Shown: piece after piece, positions 35,835-46,467 of the stretch
Layout: each line of letters starts with the position of its first letter
Numbering within the stretch: position 1 is the first letter of the stretch
Assembly (NCBI GenBank): GCA_032433765.1
Contig: JAVIAB010000101.1
Coordinates: 62,078,092-62,142,091, forward strand
Direction of reading: 5' to 3'
DNA from: Megaustenia siamemsis
Taxonomy: Eukaryota; Mollusca; Gastropoda; Stylommatophora; Ariophantidae
Length of the DNA: 64,000 nucleotides
Notes under the pieces: generated by a model
Seen by the model: the letters and a program-made list of their open reading frames with translations, nothing else
Told to the model about the DNA's origin: nothing
The model's database searches: none
Program-made: the position numbers and the translations under genes

Positions 35835-37030
35835 ATCTAAGGAGAGCAGAACTTCCAAGATTCTGAAAATCATTCGAATAAGGTGGTTGTATGATTAGAT
35901 ATTATAAAGTCATATATTGTTATATCCAACATACAACATAACAGACAGGTCTTCGCCATTCTTCAAACCACTTCGCCAAATCATAGACATCATCCTTTTT
36001 CCCTGGAAAAAGTATTTCAAGGAGCACGTGACATTTTACCTGGTACGGCGACACTTTCAGTTGCTGTAAGCGGATTTATGAAACGATGGCATCGTCATAC
36101 TACAATCATATTTCTTTAAGGAGAGATCATATATGGAAGGCAAATGACAGGTATAGATCTTACAATTTCAAAGTCACTTGAAGGAGCCACAATTAAACTA
36201 ACGGCGATGGCAGTTTCTGAAAGGCAGTATTTTAATAGAGAAGATGGCAAACATTTGTGTATGTGCTAAAGTCTTAGTAACTGTGAGTAGATTACATTCG
36301 TTCTTTGGTTCGCATCGTTAACATGACATCATAGAAGTATAGTCATCAGGACCGTTGCCGGAGAGGTAGTGATCATCTACAAACCCCCAAAGGAAACATC
36401 TTAGTGAATACATGGACCAGTAGTTTGACACAACCCACTCAATGTATGTGATCTTCGCTTATTTCAATGAGTGATTGATATCTTGTTTGAGAAACATGTG
36501 TTGTAAACAACGATTTCAAATGTTATATTTCAGATAGAGAAGTTGAAACAAGAAGTAAGTCGCGGCGTGAATTGCGAATTATAAAGACTTTAGTTTGTGC
36601 TTGATAAAAACAACACTCACGCCATACTTAGGTTCCCGCACACCTGCGATCGCTCTCTATAATCTGCTGAACTAGGGAATCAACACATACGATGATCATG
36701 TTTAGGGACCTGTAGCCCAGGTGACGTAGTCTCTGCGAGCGATTTGTTAACATGATGATCATCTTCATTCTGTGAATGAACATCAGCTGAGGTGGTAGAC
36801 GGTGTGTAGTACTCATCAGAGTCGGGTAAAACAGTATCGTAGTGAGATTTAGCACAAGTGACGAAATTAACAGGCAATTGAAAAGTTTGGAAGTAAAAAA
36901 AAAACATAAATATGGTAGGTATAAATATATCGTAGGAAGTTGGTAGACGTAGAGAAATAGATATGAACTCGGAGTCAATGGCGAATGTGTGGTTGGTTCA
37001 GCAAGAATGTGCAGCAAAGTAGTGAAGAAA
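35835..37030. other. Unassigned; possible exon-like ORF on minus strand
   Basis: The minus-strand frame at 36680-36907 has mixed, soluble composition (KSHYDTVLPDSDEYY, then SADVHSQNEDDHHVNKS) and is followed by GTATGTG, which resembles a 5' splice site, but no clear acceptor precedes it. No known family. The remainder shows nothing. Confidence 0.3.
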
Positions 37031-37585
37031 TCATTAATTAATTTTGTTTACATGTGCCTGGAAGAGCAGTTATGCCATCAATTGCCAACGATGCCACATG
37101 ATTTTTATTGGTGAGTCTCGGAGACGCTTAGCGGGAATATTTTGTGAACATCTTCGAGATGTTCAACAGAATACTGGCACTTCAGTGTCTTCCCATTTCA
37201 ATTTATTGGACCACAAGGCCAAAGTCGACATCCGCATCACTGGTATTGTCATGTGCCACTCTGGTAACCGTAACGGGTTTGTTTTGGAGAATCGTCTTGT
37301 AGTCCAGGTTGACTCGCTGACCCCACACGGCATGAATGTATCTCACTCGTATACAAAGTTTCCCTTTAATTTCTCCTTCCCTATTGCTAGTCTCCTTTGC
37401 TGCCCATGTTTGGGTACTTTGGTCTATCCACTAAGTGATTTTATTCATAGCTCTCCTCCAATAGACCCCACTGCGATACTTCGACGGTCTCCTATACCTC
37501 TTTTGTCGTTGTTACTTATCTTTCACATGTTTCTTATATTATGTAAGAATGAGCATACAGGGATCGCTGTCAAAATTGTGTAAGG
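37030..37585 (+). pseudogene. Penelope-like element GIY-YIG endonuclease fragment, copy 1
   Basis: The ORF at 37044-37583 (179 aa) holds a GIY-YIG-type nuclease as found at the C-terminus of Penelope-like retroelements, where it cuts target DNA. Seen: YAINCQRCHMIFIGES (the GIY-YIG pair, here YAI and FIG), the RRRL arginine block, the EHL block with the later catalytic position, then SSHFNLLDHK, DIRITGI and ENRLVVQ. It aligns closely with the better copy at 43090-43450 (minus). The YIG to FIG change and lack of the upstream RT make it a remnant. After about residue 105 both copies continue into a serine/leucine-rich stretch of uncertain coding value. It abuts LINE-G at about 37585. Confidence 0.85.
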
Positions 37586-37589
37586 ATGT

Positions 37590-38640
37590 AGTGCTTTAAG
37601 AAGATCTCACAATCACAACCGATATCATTCGATCAACACTTAAAAAGTCACACAACACTGCTCCTGGTCCAGATGGTGTTCGGTGCGATGACATAGGCGA
37701 TTTAGTTGACGACGACTTGACAAAACTGGCCAATGAGTTTAATGCCAGAATTTGGAGTGGCCAGATTAAGGAGGAGTGGCTACACAGCTACTTACTACCG
37801 CTACCGAAGCCAAACAAGGACCATTCTCAGATCAGTGCCTACAGAATCATCACAATGCAGAACACTGCGGGCAAGCTGCTGGAGAAAATAGTTGCCCGTG
37901 TCCTCACCTGTCGCCTTGAACAGAAACACGCATTCCCACCCACACTCGGAAGTTATAGATATAACAAAGAGACATGGCTCAATGCGGCAGTATTTGCCTA
38001 TGACGTCTTCGAAGGCTTCAACAGACGAGAGGAGACATGTGCTGCTGCTATAGATCTGGATGATGCATACAACAGGGTACCATTTGAATGTCTCATGTGC
38101 TTGCTCCTCAATCTGGCGGTGCACCCCTTCCTCATTAGACGGATCGCTGCGGCATTGTTTCAGAGGAATGTGATACTCAGATGTGGAAGTTGGTCTTCCG
38201 AGCCAACATCCATTTGTCCTGGGCTGCCACAAGGCTCACCATTGTCACCAGTTCTATTTAACGTGTACACAATAACGATCACGGAACAACAGCTGAATGG
38301 GAGGGGGAGAACTATGACTTTTACTGATTATATTCTGGTATATCGACAGGGAAGAGACAGACCGGGAATCGCCTCAACAATGGAAGACGAACTCAATCGC
38401 ATTTCTTCCTGGTGTGGGGTTTCAGGTGTCTTGGTTAATCCTAATAAAGCATCAGTTTCATGGTTCTCCCTTAAAATCGTATCGTTAATACGACCTAACC
38501 GGTAGTACGAATGGGAGCTGATGAGGTGACCAGGGACAAGTTGATGACATACCTCGGAGTTAAGTTTGATAACAGCCTGTGATTTCGGGACTATGTCGAC
38601 CATGTGATAACAAATTCCGCAAAGGATTAGCCGCCTTGAA
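37590..38640 (+). pseudogene. LINE-G reverse transcriptase (RNase H-bearing LINE)
   Basis: RT domain of a non-LTR element. Upstream of the first ATG: KSHNTAPGPDGV across frames. The 262-aa ORF at 37717-38505 carries LLPLPKPNKDHSQISAYR, motif A AAIDLDDAYNRVPFE (about residue 110), motif B GLPQGSPLSPVLFN (about residue 168) and motif C FTDYILVYR, where FADD has become FTDY, so a catalytic aspartate is lost. The thumb continues to ISSWCGVSGVLVNPNKA, then a frameshift. Order and wording resemble jockey-like LINEs abundant in gastropods and cephalopods; that is recollection, not a search. Inactive. Confidence 0.88.
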
Positions 38641-39160
38641 GGTCATGGCAGCTGCCAACATCGAGCAGAGGCTACTTACTCTTCTTTTCCAGGGATTAGT
38701 CCTCGCACCGATCGAGTATGCCCTGGCAATTCTTACTGTCAGTACGACTCAAATTGATATGCTGGAGAAAATACAAAATGAAGCCATGAGCATTATCTTT
38801 GTATGTACAGGGTAATGTAGCAATGAGATATCTTCTTGACTTTCCAACCATGGATGACAGAATCAAGATCTGGAGAGCACGAGTATTAGATGAAGATTAG
38901 TACAGATAAAGAGCATTCATTGCACCACGTGCTCCACATAGGGAAAGGTTTCAGGCTAAAAAGAGGCAAATCATGGGTGGGCCGTACAGAATATGTTATC
39001 AAACAGTTCTGTGGGCTTACCAATAGTAGCGTTGGTGAGGAGTGGATACCGGTGCCTGCGTCGTTCAAGGGGACTTTCTCATGTATTGTCACACTGGACA
39101 GGAAAAGTAGGGAACAGAACCCGGTCGTGGTTAAGGTTGAGGTCAACGGTCTCATCTGCG
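38641..39160 (+). pseudogene. LINE-G connector region
   Basis: Frames read KVMAAANIEQRLLTLLFQGL, APIEYALAI, then after a shift RYLLDFPTMDDRIKIWRARV, a block repeated in another LINE-G scrap at 51790-51889. This joins RT to RNase H in the element. Confidence 0.72.
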
Positions 39161-39840
39161 ATAACACCGATGAGAAAGATACAGTCACCTATACAGACGG
39201 ATATGTAAGACGACACCAAAGAAGTGCATGGGCATTTACAGCACGCTCGGCAGGCAGGCAGAATAGTCAAACATGACAGTGGTGCATACGTCATGACCAC
39301 GAGTAGCATGACAATGGAGGCGATGGCAGTGACCAAGGCATTCAAATGGTTAGAGTCACAAGACTACACCCACGCATGTATACTGAGTGATTCGATGAGC
39401 ATGATAAAAAATTGGAGGCGGGCTCTATATGCATGAACTGGGTAGAGTCGTTGCAGAAGTCCAAAATACGTAAGGTCACTTTTGTCTATGTCCCTGGACA
39501 TGCAGGAGTACGGGGAAATGAAAGAGCTTACAGGTTGGCTTGCTGTGATGTCGTTGAGGACGGGCAACCAATGGATCGGGCGGTCATCACCAATGCCCTC
39601 CGAGATGTGGGAAAAGCACATGACTTTGACAAACACAGATCCGCGTCACTTCTTCGGATGAGGAAATCAGAGCTAAGATGGGTACATCCAGAAATGAGAC
39701 ACTTAGTGGCCGTGTAAGAAGACTTATCAACCAACATAGAACTGGAGTCGTCAGTCGCTGGACACTGAGGGAATTGCTGAGGAGGGATCTGATCACCTAT
39801 GGGCATGTTTGGAGTGCAATGATGATGACCCGCAATTAAC
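39161..39840 (+). pseudogene. LINE-G RNase H domain and C-terminus
   Basis: RNase H, which removes template RNA during retrotransposition. Motifs in order: VTYTDGYV (first catalytic D), MTMEAMAVTKAFKWLESQ (E), CILSDSMSMI (D), FVYVPGHAGVRGNERAYRLA (end block with H; the usual final AD reads AY). Then VVSRWTLRELLRRDLITYGH and ECNDDDP. At least two frameshifts split it (ORFs 38890-39276, 39224-39436, 39412-39717). Antisense ORFs here are shadows. Confidence 0.86.
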
Positions 39841-39844
39841 TCAA

Positions 39845-40086
39845 AAACTCAATGTTTCTTATTGTACCCCACTCTCAGACATATCATTCTTTTCGTCTTT
39901 GAAATACCTGTTATTCTTCTGTTCTATTCTTTCACCTTTATCTATGCACACTAACCTTGGTGCGTATTCTTGTCGTTATGAGGGCGCTATGAGCACTTTT
40001 CTGCACATATATGATTGTCCCTGTATGGATTTGCATATGTTGCCTGTGCTCATATTTATGGGTAAGTGTATGCTTGTATGCATATG

Positions 40087-40135
<49 letters not shown>

Positions 40136-40780
40136 TTGCTTACTTGAATTCGTCCGACGACTTAAGGAGTGTACCTCGTTATCTCTTCCCTTAAAAGGAC
40201 GTTAAGTAGGCGTGTCTGCGTTGTGTTGTGGTTTACAGTATAACTGTGATATTTGCGCCTTTCGGCCCAACACATCCGACTTCAGCATGACATTTTTGAG
40301 TACCGGGTTGTCTTCCCTCTTCGATCCTTACTCGCTTGGCCAGACTAGGCAGGTTAGTCTGTTACTAGAGGCACCACGGAGAGATGGAGCAGGGATGGAG
40401 CAGGTCTGGATGGTTCTGGTTCACCGATCCTGGCGCAAGCCACAAGCTATCGGTCACTGACAACTTCACGCTCTCGTGCTGTGAGGCGCGCCTTCGCTTC
40501 CATGTAGATATATATATATATATATATGTAGGTGCAGTTATATTTGTATATGTATATATGCGCTATTGTGTGTTAGTGTATATATGTATGTGTCACCTCT
40601 TAGATACTTAAATACATTGTCAATGTCTTTGCAGTCGCGGTAACCTAGACAGTGTTCCCCATACTCACATGTTTTTAGAACCCTTACACGGTTTGATACT
40701 CTGACCAGGAAGGTATTTACAGCGCACAACCCGTGGAATCTCTCTCTTTCTCGTTCCGGCAACGGTCCACAATCAGTGAA
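39845..40780. other. Unassigned stretch with (TA)n runs
   Basis: Holds TA microsatellites at 40089-40133 and 40506-40527. The GC-richer block at 40230-40500 weakly resembles 3960-4080. No gene recognised. Confidence 0.45.
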
Positions 40781-40965
40781 TAATTGTTTCTTTCCTTAAA
40801 CCAGTTTTGATTATTTTGATTTGGATGTTTCATTAGTTGTTAGCTTTGTAGGATTAGTTGTATTTAATTACGTATGTGTGTGTTGTTTGTTTGTTCTTGC
40901 TGAAGGCCTAGTGAGCAGAAACGACTTTGGCTAAGACGCCGATTCAAGTCTCGTACTTTAAATTA
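40781..40965 (+). mobile_element. Penelope-like 3' end with tRNA-like module
   Basis: TTGTTTGTTCTTGCTGAAGG followed by CCTAGTGAGCAGAAACGAC aligns with the 3' end of the minus-strand Penelope-like copy (42541-42640 reversed: TTGTTTGTTCCTGCTGAAGG). Directly after it, 40930-40960 reads GCTAAGACGCCGATTCAAGT, the tRNA-like module also found in SINE-1 (1206-1240 reversed). No coding part is recognisable upstream. Confidence 0.6.
40896..40925 (+). other. Hammerhead-like motif, degenerate
   Basis: TGCTGAAGGCCTAGTGAGCA followed by GAAACGAC resembles the hammerhead core order CUGANGA, stem II, GAAA. The A of CUGA is replaced by C and stem II pairs poorly, so activity is unlikely. Penelope-like elements are known to carry hammerhead motifs in their terminal repeats. 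Confidence 0.3.
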
Positions 40966-41805
40966 ACCTTTAAAATAAAACGTGTTTTGAATTGCAACAT
41001 AGAATCAGAAGATATCACGGTTTCGTCTCAGATGACTAGACTCAATAGTGAATCGAACATCGTAAGTATTATGTTGTAATATAGTAATTGGCCTGAATAT
41101 GTGCATACATAAATACAAACACATATGCTTTCTTCTACTACCTTTCAACTTTCCGTGGAGTATAGGTCTTCAACAAATACGTTCCATCCCCGTCATATTG
41201 AGTTCATTTTTTTACGATCGCTCTATTCCCATCTGCTTCATATCTGCTGATAACTGTCTTCTTCTTTGTATGTAATGACATTTTCTTGGCATCTTTGCTA
41301 CGGGGTTTCAAAAAGGGACGGACATGTGATACTCTCACTTGGCTTCCGCACTGTGAGTCCTTTCTGACGCCAATATCTGTGCATATCTGTCCAATAGTGT
41401 TTGTCTTGTACATTTCCTTAACTGTGTGCTATCAATTATGTTTATGCAATTTACTTAGACATATTCTCTACAAAACATCCATGATTGAAAATGTTTGTCT
41501 TTATGAGTATTGTTTTCATTGCTCGTGTTTCATAACTATAAAATATGATTGATTTAATATTGTAGTTTAATGTATTTATTGTATTGATATGACTTATAAC
41601 TAGTTGATTGGTTTTCTTATATTGTGTTTGGGCTGAGTCAATGTCGAGGTTTATATAAGTGAGTCAATGAGGAATAGACTTGCAATGTTGTGACAGCGTT
41701 ACAGTAAATACGAGAAATGATAATAAAGAATGATGTTTCATCTTTGTTGATAAGACTAGACAAAGAAACTAAACAAACGTGTTTTATTTTTGTAATAAAA
41801 TTATC
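40966..41805. other. Unassigned stretch
   Basis: Short ORFs on both strands around 41204-41552 overlap in antisense; no family recognised. Confidence 0.4.
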
Positions 41806-42252
41806 ATGCATTAGGGTCCGAGTAAAAAAAAAGAATATTTACTTCACTAGATAGGTCGTGTATTAGGGTCAGAGTAAAATAAAAAAGAATATTTACTTCA
41901 CTAGATAGGTCGTGTATTATTGTCAGAGTAAAATAAAAAAGAATATTTACTTCACTAGATAGGTCGTGTATTAGGGTCAGAGTAAAATAAAAAAAGAATA
42001 TTTACTTCACTAGATAGGTCATGTATTAGGGTCAGAGTAAAATAAAAAAGAATATTTGCTTCACTAGATAGGTCATGTATTAGGGTCAAAGTAAAAAAAA
42101 GGAATATTTACTTCACTAGATAGGTCATGTGTTAGGGTCAGAGTAAAACAAAAAAAGAATATTTACTTCACTAGATAGGTCATGTGTTAGGGTCAGAGTA
42201 AAACAAAAAAAAAGAATATTTTCTTCACTAGATAGGTCATGTATTAGGTAGG
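41806..42252. repeat. ~55-bp minisatellite, ~8 copies
   Basis: Units TTCACTAGATAGGTCGTGTA, TTAGGGTCAGAGTAAAATAA, then an A-run of variable length and GAATATTTAC. Length varies with the A-run. Confidence 0.95.
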
Positions 42253-42528
42253 GTCTGAGCCAATAAGAGACATTTATTTCAATTACCTCTGCCTTGTTAA
42301 TGTGCTTCCCTGCACTGCTCTAATCGTCATGACTGCTATTTCACTAATCTATTGTCTTGTTATATAGAACAGGAATCTATTATTATCACCCACTGACACG
42401 GATTGTGTGTTGGGAAAAGAACAGGAAAGTTAATCCTGGCTTGAGAAACTCGAGACAGTAGACATAGAAGAAAATGGTTACAAGACATCATGAAGTCGAA
42501 AAATTAAAAAATGCAAAACAATGGTATG
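42253..42528. other. Unassigned stretch
   Basis: No feature recognised between the minisatellite and the Penelope-like 3' end. Confidence 0.4.
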
Positions 42529-42570
42529 TTAGAAACTTTACGTGATAAGTGGACGACACAGACTAAACGA

Positions 42571-42597
42571 CGTTTCGGCCCAATAGGCCTTCAGCAG
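42571..42597 (-). other. Hammerhead-like motif at Penelope-like 3' end
   Basis: Reverse strand: CTGCTGAAGGCCTATTGGGC, then CGAAACG. A GGCC/GGCC stem (42577-42580 with 42586-42589) sits between a CUGNUGA-like and a GAAA box, the hammerhead order, but the invariant A of CUGA is C. Known for this element class; activity here is doubtful. Confidence 0.35.
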
Positions 42598-43089
42598 GAA
42601 CAAACAAGAAAAAAAAACACACAAAACTAATAACGAAACATTCAAAACAAAAATATTCGAAATATGTTAAAGAAAATATCTATCCTGTGTGTACGAAAAG
42701 GAAATGGTAACAAAAGTGTGGCTGTCGTGAATGTGCAGAAATGTGTGCAAATTCACACCGAACCAGAGGAGTTTACACAGGGGTCAGTGTGCAAACACAA
42801 AGGATAAAGAATAGAACAATAGACTAAGAGTGAGATGTCTGAGAGTGTGGTACAATAAAAACAAATGAGGGGTATGGAGCACAGAAAAAAGGTACAGAGA
42901 CGAACACCGAAGTGTCTCATAAGGAACTAGAGGAGAAGAACTATAAATAGCTTGGCATAGTAGATAGACCAAAGATCCCAAATATGTGCAGTAGAGAAGG
43001 ATATGCAAAAGGGAAGGAGCAGCCAAAAGGAAACTATGTGTATGAGTGTGATACATTCATGCCTCGTGGGGTCAGCGAACCATACTGGA

Positions 43090-43450
43090 CTATGAGGCGA
43101 TTTTACAAAGTATAGCGGCTGCGGTCGCCAGAGTAACAAAGGACAATTCCAGTGACACGGATGTCGTCTTTACCTTTGTGATCAGGGGAGTTGAAGTGGG
43201 AAGACACTGGAGTACCAGTATTCTGTTGGACATCCCGTAGATGTTCACACAATCTTTCCGATAATCTTCTACCAGACTCACCAATATAGGTCATGTGGCA
43301 TCGTTGGCATATGATGACATAAATGATGTTGCGGGACACACATGTGAAGCCATGCTTGATCTCGAACCGTCCATCAGGGAATAAGACCGAGTCAGTAAGG
43401 AGCACATATGCACAGGTGATACAGTTACCACCACAAGGGGTCGTACCGAA
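43090..43450 (-). pseudogene. GIY-YIG endonuclease domain of Penelope-like element
   Basis: The best GIY-YIG copy. Upstream of the first ATG (43405) the frame stays open with TTPCGGNCITCAYVL, a cysteine cluster like the CCHH-type linker that precedes GIY-YIG in Penelope-like proteins. Then GFTCVSRNIIYVIICQRC, HMTYIGESGRRLSERLCEHL (YIG, catalytic R, E/H block), TPVSSHFNSPDHKGKDDIRV and YSGDRSR. A stop falls just before the ENRLIVQ-equivalent region, which continues in another frame. The core is intact, but without RT the copy is not autonomous. Confidence 0.87.
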
Positions 43451-43752
43451 GTGTTGAGGGTGGGAGCGAGGGAGATGTTTTTTTTTTTTTCACTGCAGCT
43501 TCTTACATACCATTTTTTTTTTATTTTTTTAATTTTTCCTCATATTCAGCTATACTGCAGCTTCGCATTTTTATGCATTCATTTGCATTCCTTTGCCTTT
43601 ACCCATCATAAAGTCGAACTTGTCGACAGCTAGAAAAACATTATTTCGAAATTACTCGGAAAATAACAACGCTCTGCACAGAAAATGAATACGACCTTAT
43701 TACGAACATACCAAAAATTAAAGATATATGATTGAATATTTATATGAATTAT
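43451..43752. other. T-rich unassigned stretch
   Basis: Poly-T runs near 43480-43545. No gene recognised. Confidence 0.5.
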
Positions 43753-44030
43753 CATCATCAAGTGCCGGGCCTGCTGGGTAGGTGATCATGTCTCTCCACG
43801 ACTTTCGATCACGACAGTTCGTTTATCATTTCTGTTGTTGAACTTCTGCCAAGCCATTCTCTTAAACTGTCTGGTATCTTTTCTCTTTGCTTCCCTCTAT
43901 CTCTTCGTCCCTCATTTTCTCCAGTTGTTACAATATATTCCAGTCGTTCTCTACTCATTACATGGCCAAAAAATTATGATTGTTTCTTCCTGATATTGGT
44001 AATTAGCTCTCTTTTTGCACTATAATGTGC
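43753..44030 (-). pseudogene. LINE-B 3' fragment, reverse
   Basis: From CATCATCAAGTGCCGGGCC at its 3' end through the GHVM and ISNIRKK blocks (reverse), ending about 44030 just before a (TA)n run. Confidence 0.82.
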
Positions 44031-44039
44031 ATTATACAT

Positions 44040-44040
<1 letters not shown>

Positions 44041-44104
<64 letters not shown>
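44041..44104. repeat. (TA)n microsatellite
   Basis: Pure TA run of about 62 bp. A second run of about 47 bp lies at 44288-44334. Confidence 0.98.
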
Positions 44105-44109
<5 letters not shown>

Positions 44110-44184
44110 TATTATCCTGCCTTCTGTCCCCAGGGCATACTATCAATTGTATTGACTGTTTTCCATACCAGCATACAAAGCTAT

Positions 44185-44284
44185 CTAGTATCGTCTCCTT
44201 GTGACATCCGCGACCTCTGTTTCCTTAAATTGGCAGTTGTAACGAAGTATTCAAACTTTTTTCTTCTCATGATTTGCCCGAAAA

Positions 44285-44287
<3 letters not shown>
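44185..44287 (-). pseudogene. LINE-C scrap, reverse
   Basis: GTAACGAAGTATTCAAACTT and TTCTCATGATTTGCCCG (reverse: the HIMRR and LQYLVITG region) match the LINE-C end. Bounded by the two (TA)n runs. Confidence 0.55.
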
Positions 44288-44339
<52 letters not shown>

Positions 44340-44394
44340 TAATCGTGATAATATTGATTGATGGGAACAAAATATGCTAGCACTATGTTGTATT

Positions 44395-45000
44395 GCTATG
44401 TTGCAACGTTTCAAATACTTGGGCACAGTGATAACATCAGATGGAAAATGCAACACAGCAATAAAGCAGAATAGCTCAGGCCAAAATAGCATTAAAAAAA
44501 AATGAAAAATATCTTATGCAACAAATCAATGTCAATTGAAATGAGAAAGAGAGATCATCGATGCTATATAGAACCAATTATGACATATGGAAGCGAATCA
44601 TGTACAATAGACAAACAAATGAAAAGACGAATAGAGGCCACAAAGATGGGATTTCTCAGAAGAATTGTGAAAGTTCCCTTGACAGCTAAAAAGACCAATG
44701 AGAAAGTTCTCAAAGAGGCCAACACAAAAAGGGAGCTCTTAAAAAAAATTAGAAAGAAGCAATCAACATTTTTTGGGCACATCATGAGAAGAGGAATGTT
44801 GCAATACTTGGTTATAACTGGCAAAATAAAAGGAAAGAGAGATTGCGGACGACAAAGAGAGAACATACTGGATAGCTTGGTGTCATTGTATGGAAAACAG
44901 TCAACAACAGAACTGATACGATGCATTGTGGACAGAAGATTGTGGAAGGACATGATCGCCAATATCAACCGGCACGGCACATGATGATGATGATGATGTT
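44395..45000 (+). pseudogene. LINE-C 3' part, forward
   Basis: The ORF at 44502-44984 (160 aa) covers the C-terminal third of a LINE polyprotein: SMSIEMRKRDHRCYIEPIMT, YGSESCTIDKQMKRRIEATK, GFLRRIVKVPLTAKKTNEKV, STFFGHIMRRGMLQYLVITG, STTELIRCIVDRRLWKDMI, NRHGT. Upstream, another frame gives FKYLGTVITSDGKC-like sequence. It ends in CATGATGATGATGATG. Related to LINE-B in layout but clearly distinct in sequence; sister copy at 54665-55385. No catalytic RT motifs remain. Confidence 0.85.
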
Positions 45001-45430
45001 GTATTAAATGTAAGAAGGTTATTGTTATTGATGTTGATGGTGTATATAAGATGTTAGTTATTAAAGAAAAATGTTATGAACATTTAGTTTCAAGGTATGG
45101 TGTTAGAAACAGATGCTGTAAGTAATATTATCGAGATCTGCTATAACGGACAATAAGGAATAATAACATACGTTTTAAATAACATAATATACTAGTTATG
45201 GTTCATTGATTGTTTAATGTTGTAAGGATCAATGCCAACGGTTTGACATTTCTGCAACTGCTGGCAAGTCTCTCCAATCACAACCACTTTGAGCAGTCAC
45301 ATTTCTACAACACGATTCTAAACAAATGTGCCACATATCCATACATGTTAAAGTAACCGTTGCATACGCCTTTACTTTTACATCAATGCATGGTGCATAG
45401 TCAGAACAGCAGCTGCAGGCTGCACAGACC
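45001..45430. other. Unassigned stretch
   Basis: The minus-strand 67-aa ORF at 45229-45432 is cysteine-rich but matches no family I recognise. Otherwise nothing. Confidence 0.4.
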
Positions 45431-46165
45431 ACTCGAAGTTACATCAGGTGTCGGACAGGGGTGCGTGCTGTGGATTATGTTGATATTGATTACATAGACT
45501 ATATATGGAAGTTAACCAGCCCATAGGAGTGAGAGGAAATTAATGAGTGTCTATTTGCAATCGAGCAGGTACTAAAACACAGAACAGTCTAAACTTACAA
45601 GAAGATTTAGATAAACTTAACAGCACACACACTCAATACAACATGAAAATCAACATCAACAAAACATTAGTTATGAATGTCACAAAAGACAAAACAGAAC
45701 ATCAACATAGCGATGGACGGCAGAAAACTAAAATAAGCAGATAATCTTACATATCTGAGACATCTAGTGATAAACGGAAATTCACAAACAGCAGAACTAG
45801 ACTGATGATGCAACAAAGCTTGTCAAATCATTGGACAGCAAACATCAATATTGTCCAACAAAGAAATAAACCCAGTGGCAAATTGGGCACTCAACAATGC
45901 ACATTTCAATAAACCGTTGTGCTACCAATACCAGACTTGGACGCTAGATGCAAGAACAATAAGAAAAAATTACGACCACAGAGAACACGAGGCGTGTGTG
46001 CCGACTACGAAAAAAGACAGATTTACGGAAAAATAGAAACACTAGAAAACATAACAGCAGCAGAGGCAAACAGAGGAGCACAATTTTGTAAATTATTTCT
46101 CCCTTCGACGCTGAAAGGTAAAAATAGAACAAAAGAAGAAGTAGAAAAGGATAAAGAATAAAAAA
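45431..46165 (+). pseudogene. LINE-A RT end and C-terminus with internal losses
   Basis: Starts in RT motif B (TSGVGQGCVL). The YADD region is missing or unreadable. Then LQEDLDKLNSTHTQYNMKIN, INKTLVM (post-RT block), an IIGQ-like block, and the C-terminal IYGKIETLENITAAEANRGA, then the CTTCGACGCTGAAAGGTAAA end. It connects the LINE-A 3' ends to an RT element. Several frameshifts. Confidence 0.75.
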
Positions 46166-46467
46166 AAACACTGTGATATGCAACGTGGTATCGAGACGGA
46201 TGCATGAAATTCAGTTAAACTAACATCTTCTGCATCGACAAGAGAGTCACTAACAACGCCAGAATTTAACAACGTCAGAAGATACTGTGGACCCAATATT
46301 ATAGACAGTCGCGTATGCCCATGGTTAGAATACTTTATATGCACTTTATATTTGCTGATGGATCTGTGTGTCGGGAGAAAGATGTGCGATCTGACGAGAT
46401 TATGAGGAAAGAAAATGGTGGAACCTCTTCGGAGGTTAGAAATGTTAGGGTTTGTGGGTGATTGTGG

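Larger units (their letters stand above)
42530..43450 (-). mobile_element. Penelope-like element, 5'-truncated, copy 2
   Basis: In reverse order: GIY-YIG domain (43090-43450), a frameshifted serine/leucine-rich end (42784-43056), an untranslated stretch, then a 3' end with a hammerhead-like motif near 42571-42597. The reverse transcriptase is absent (truncated before 43450). Confidence 0.8.

Noticed and set aside
37801..38232. 143-aa minus-strand ORF
   Set aside because: Antisense shadow of the LINE-G reverse transcriptase.
44564..44980. 138-aa minus-strand ORF
   Set aside because: Exact shadow of the LINE-C frame at 44502-44984.
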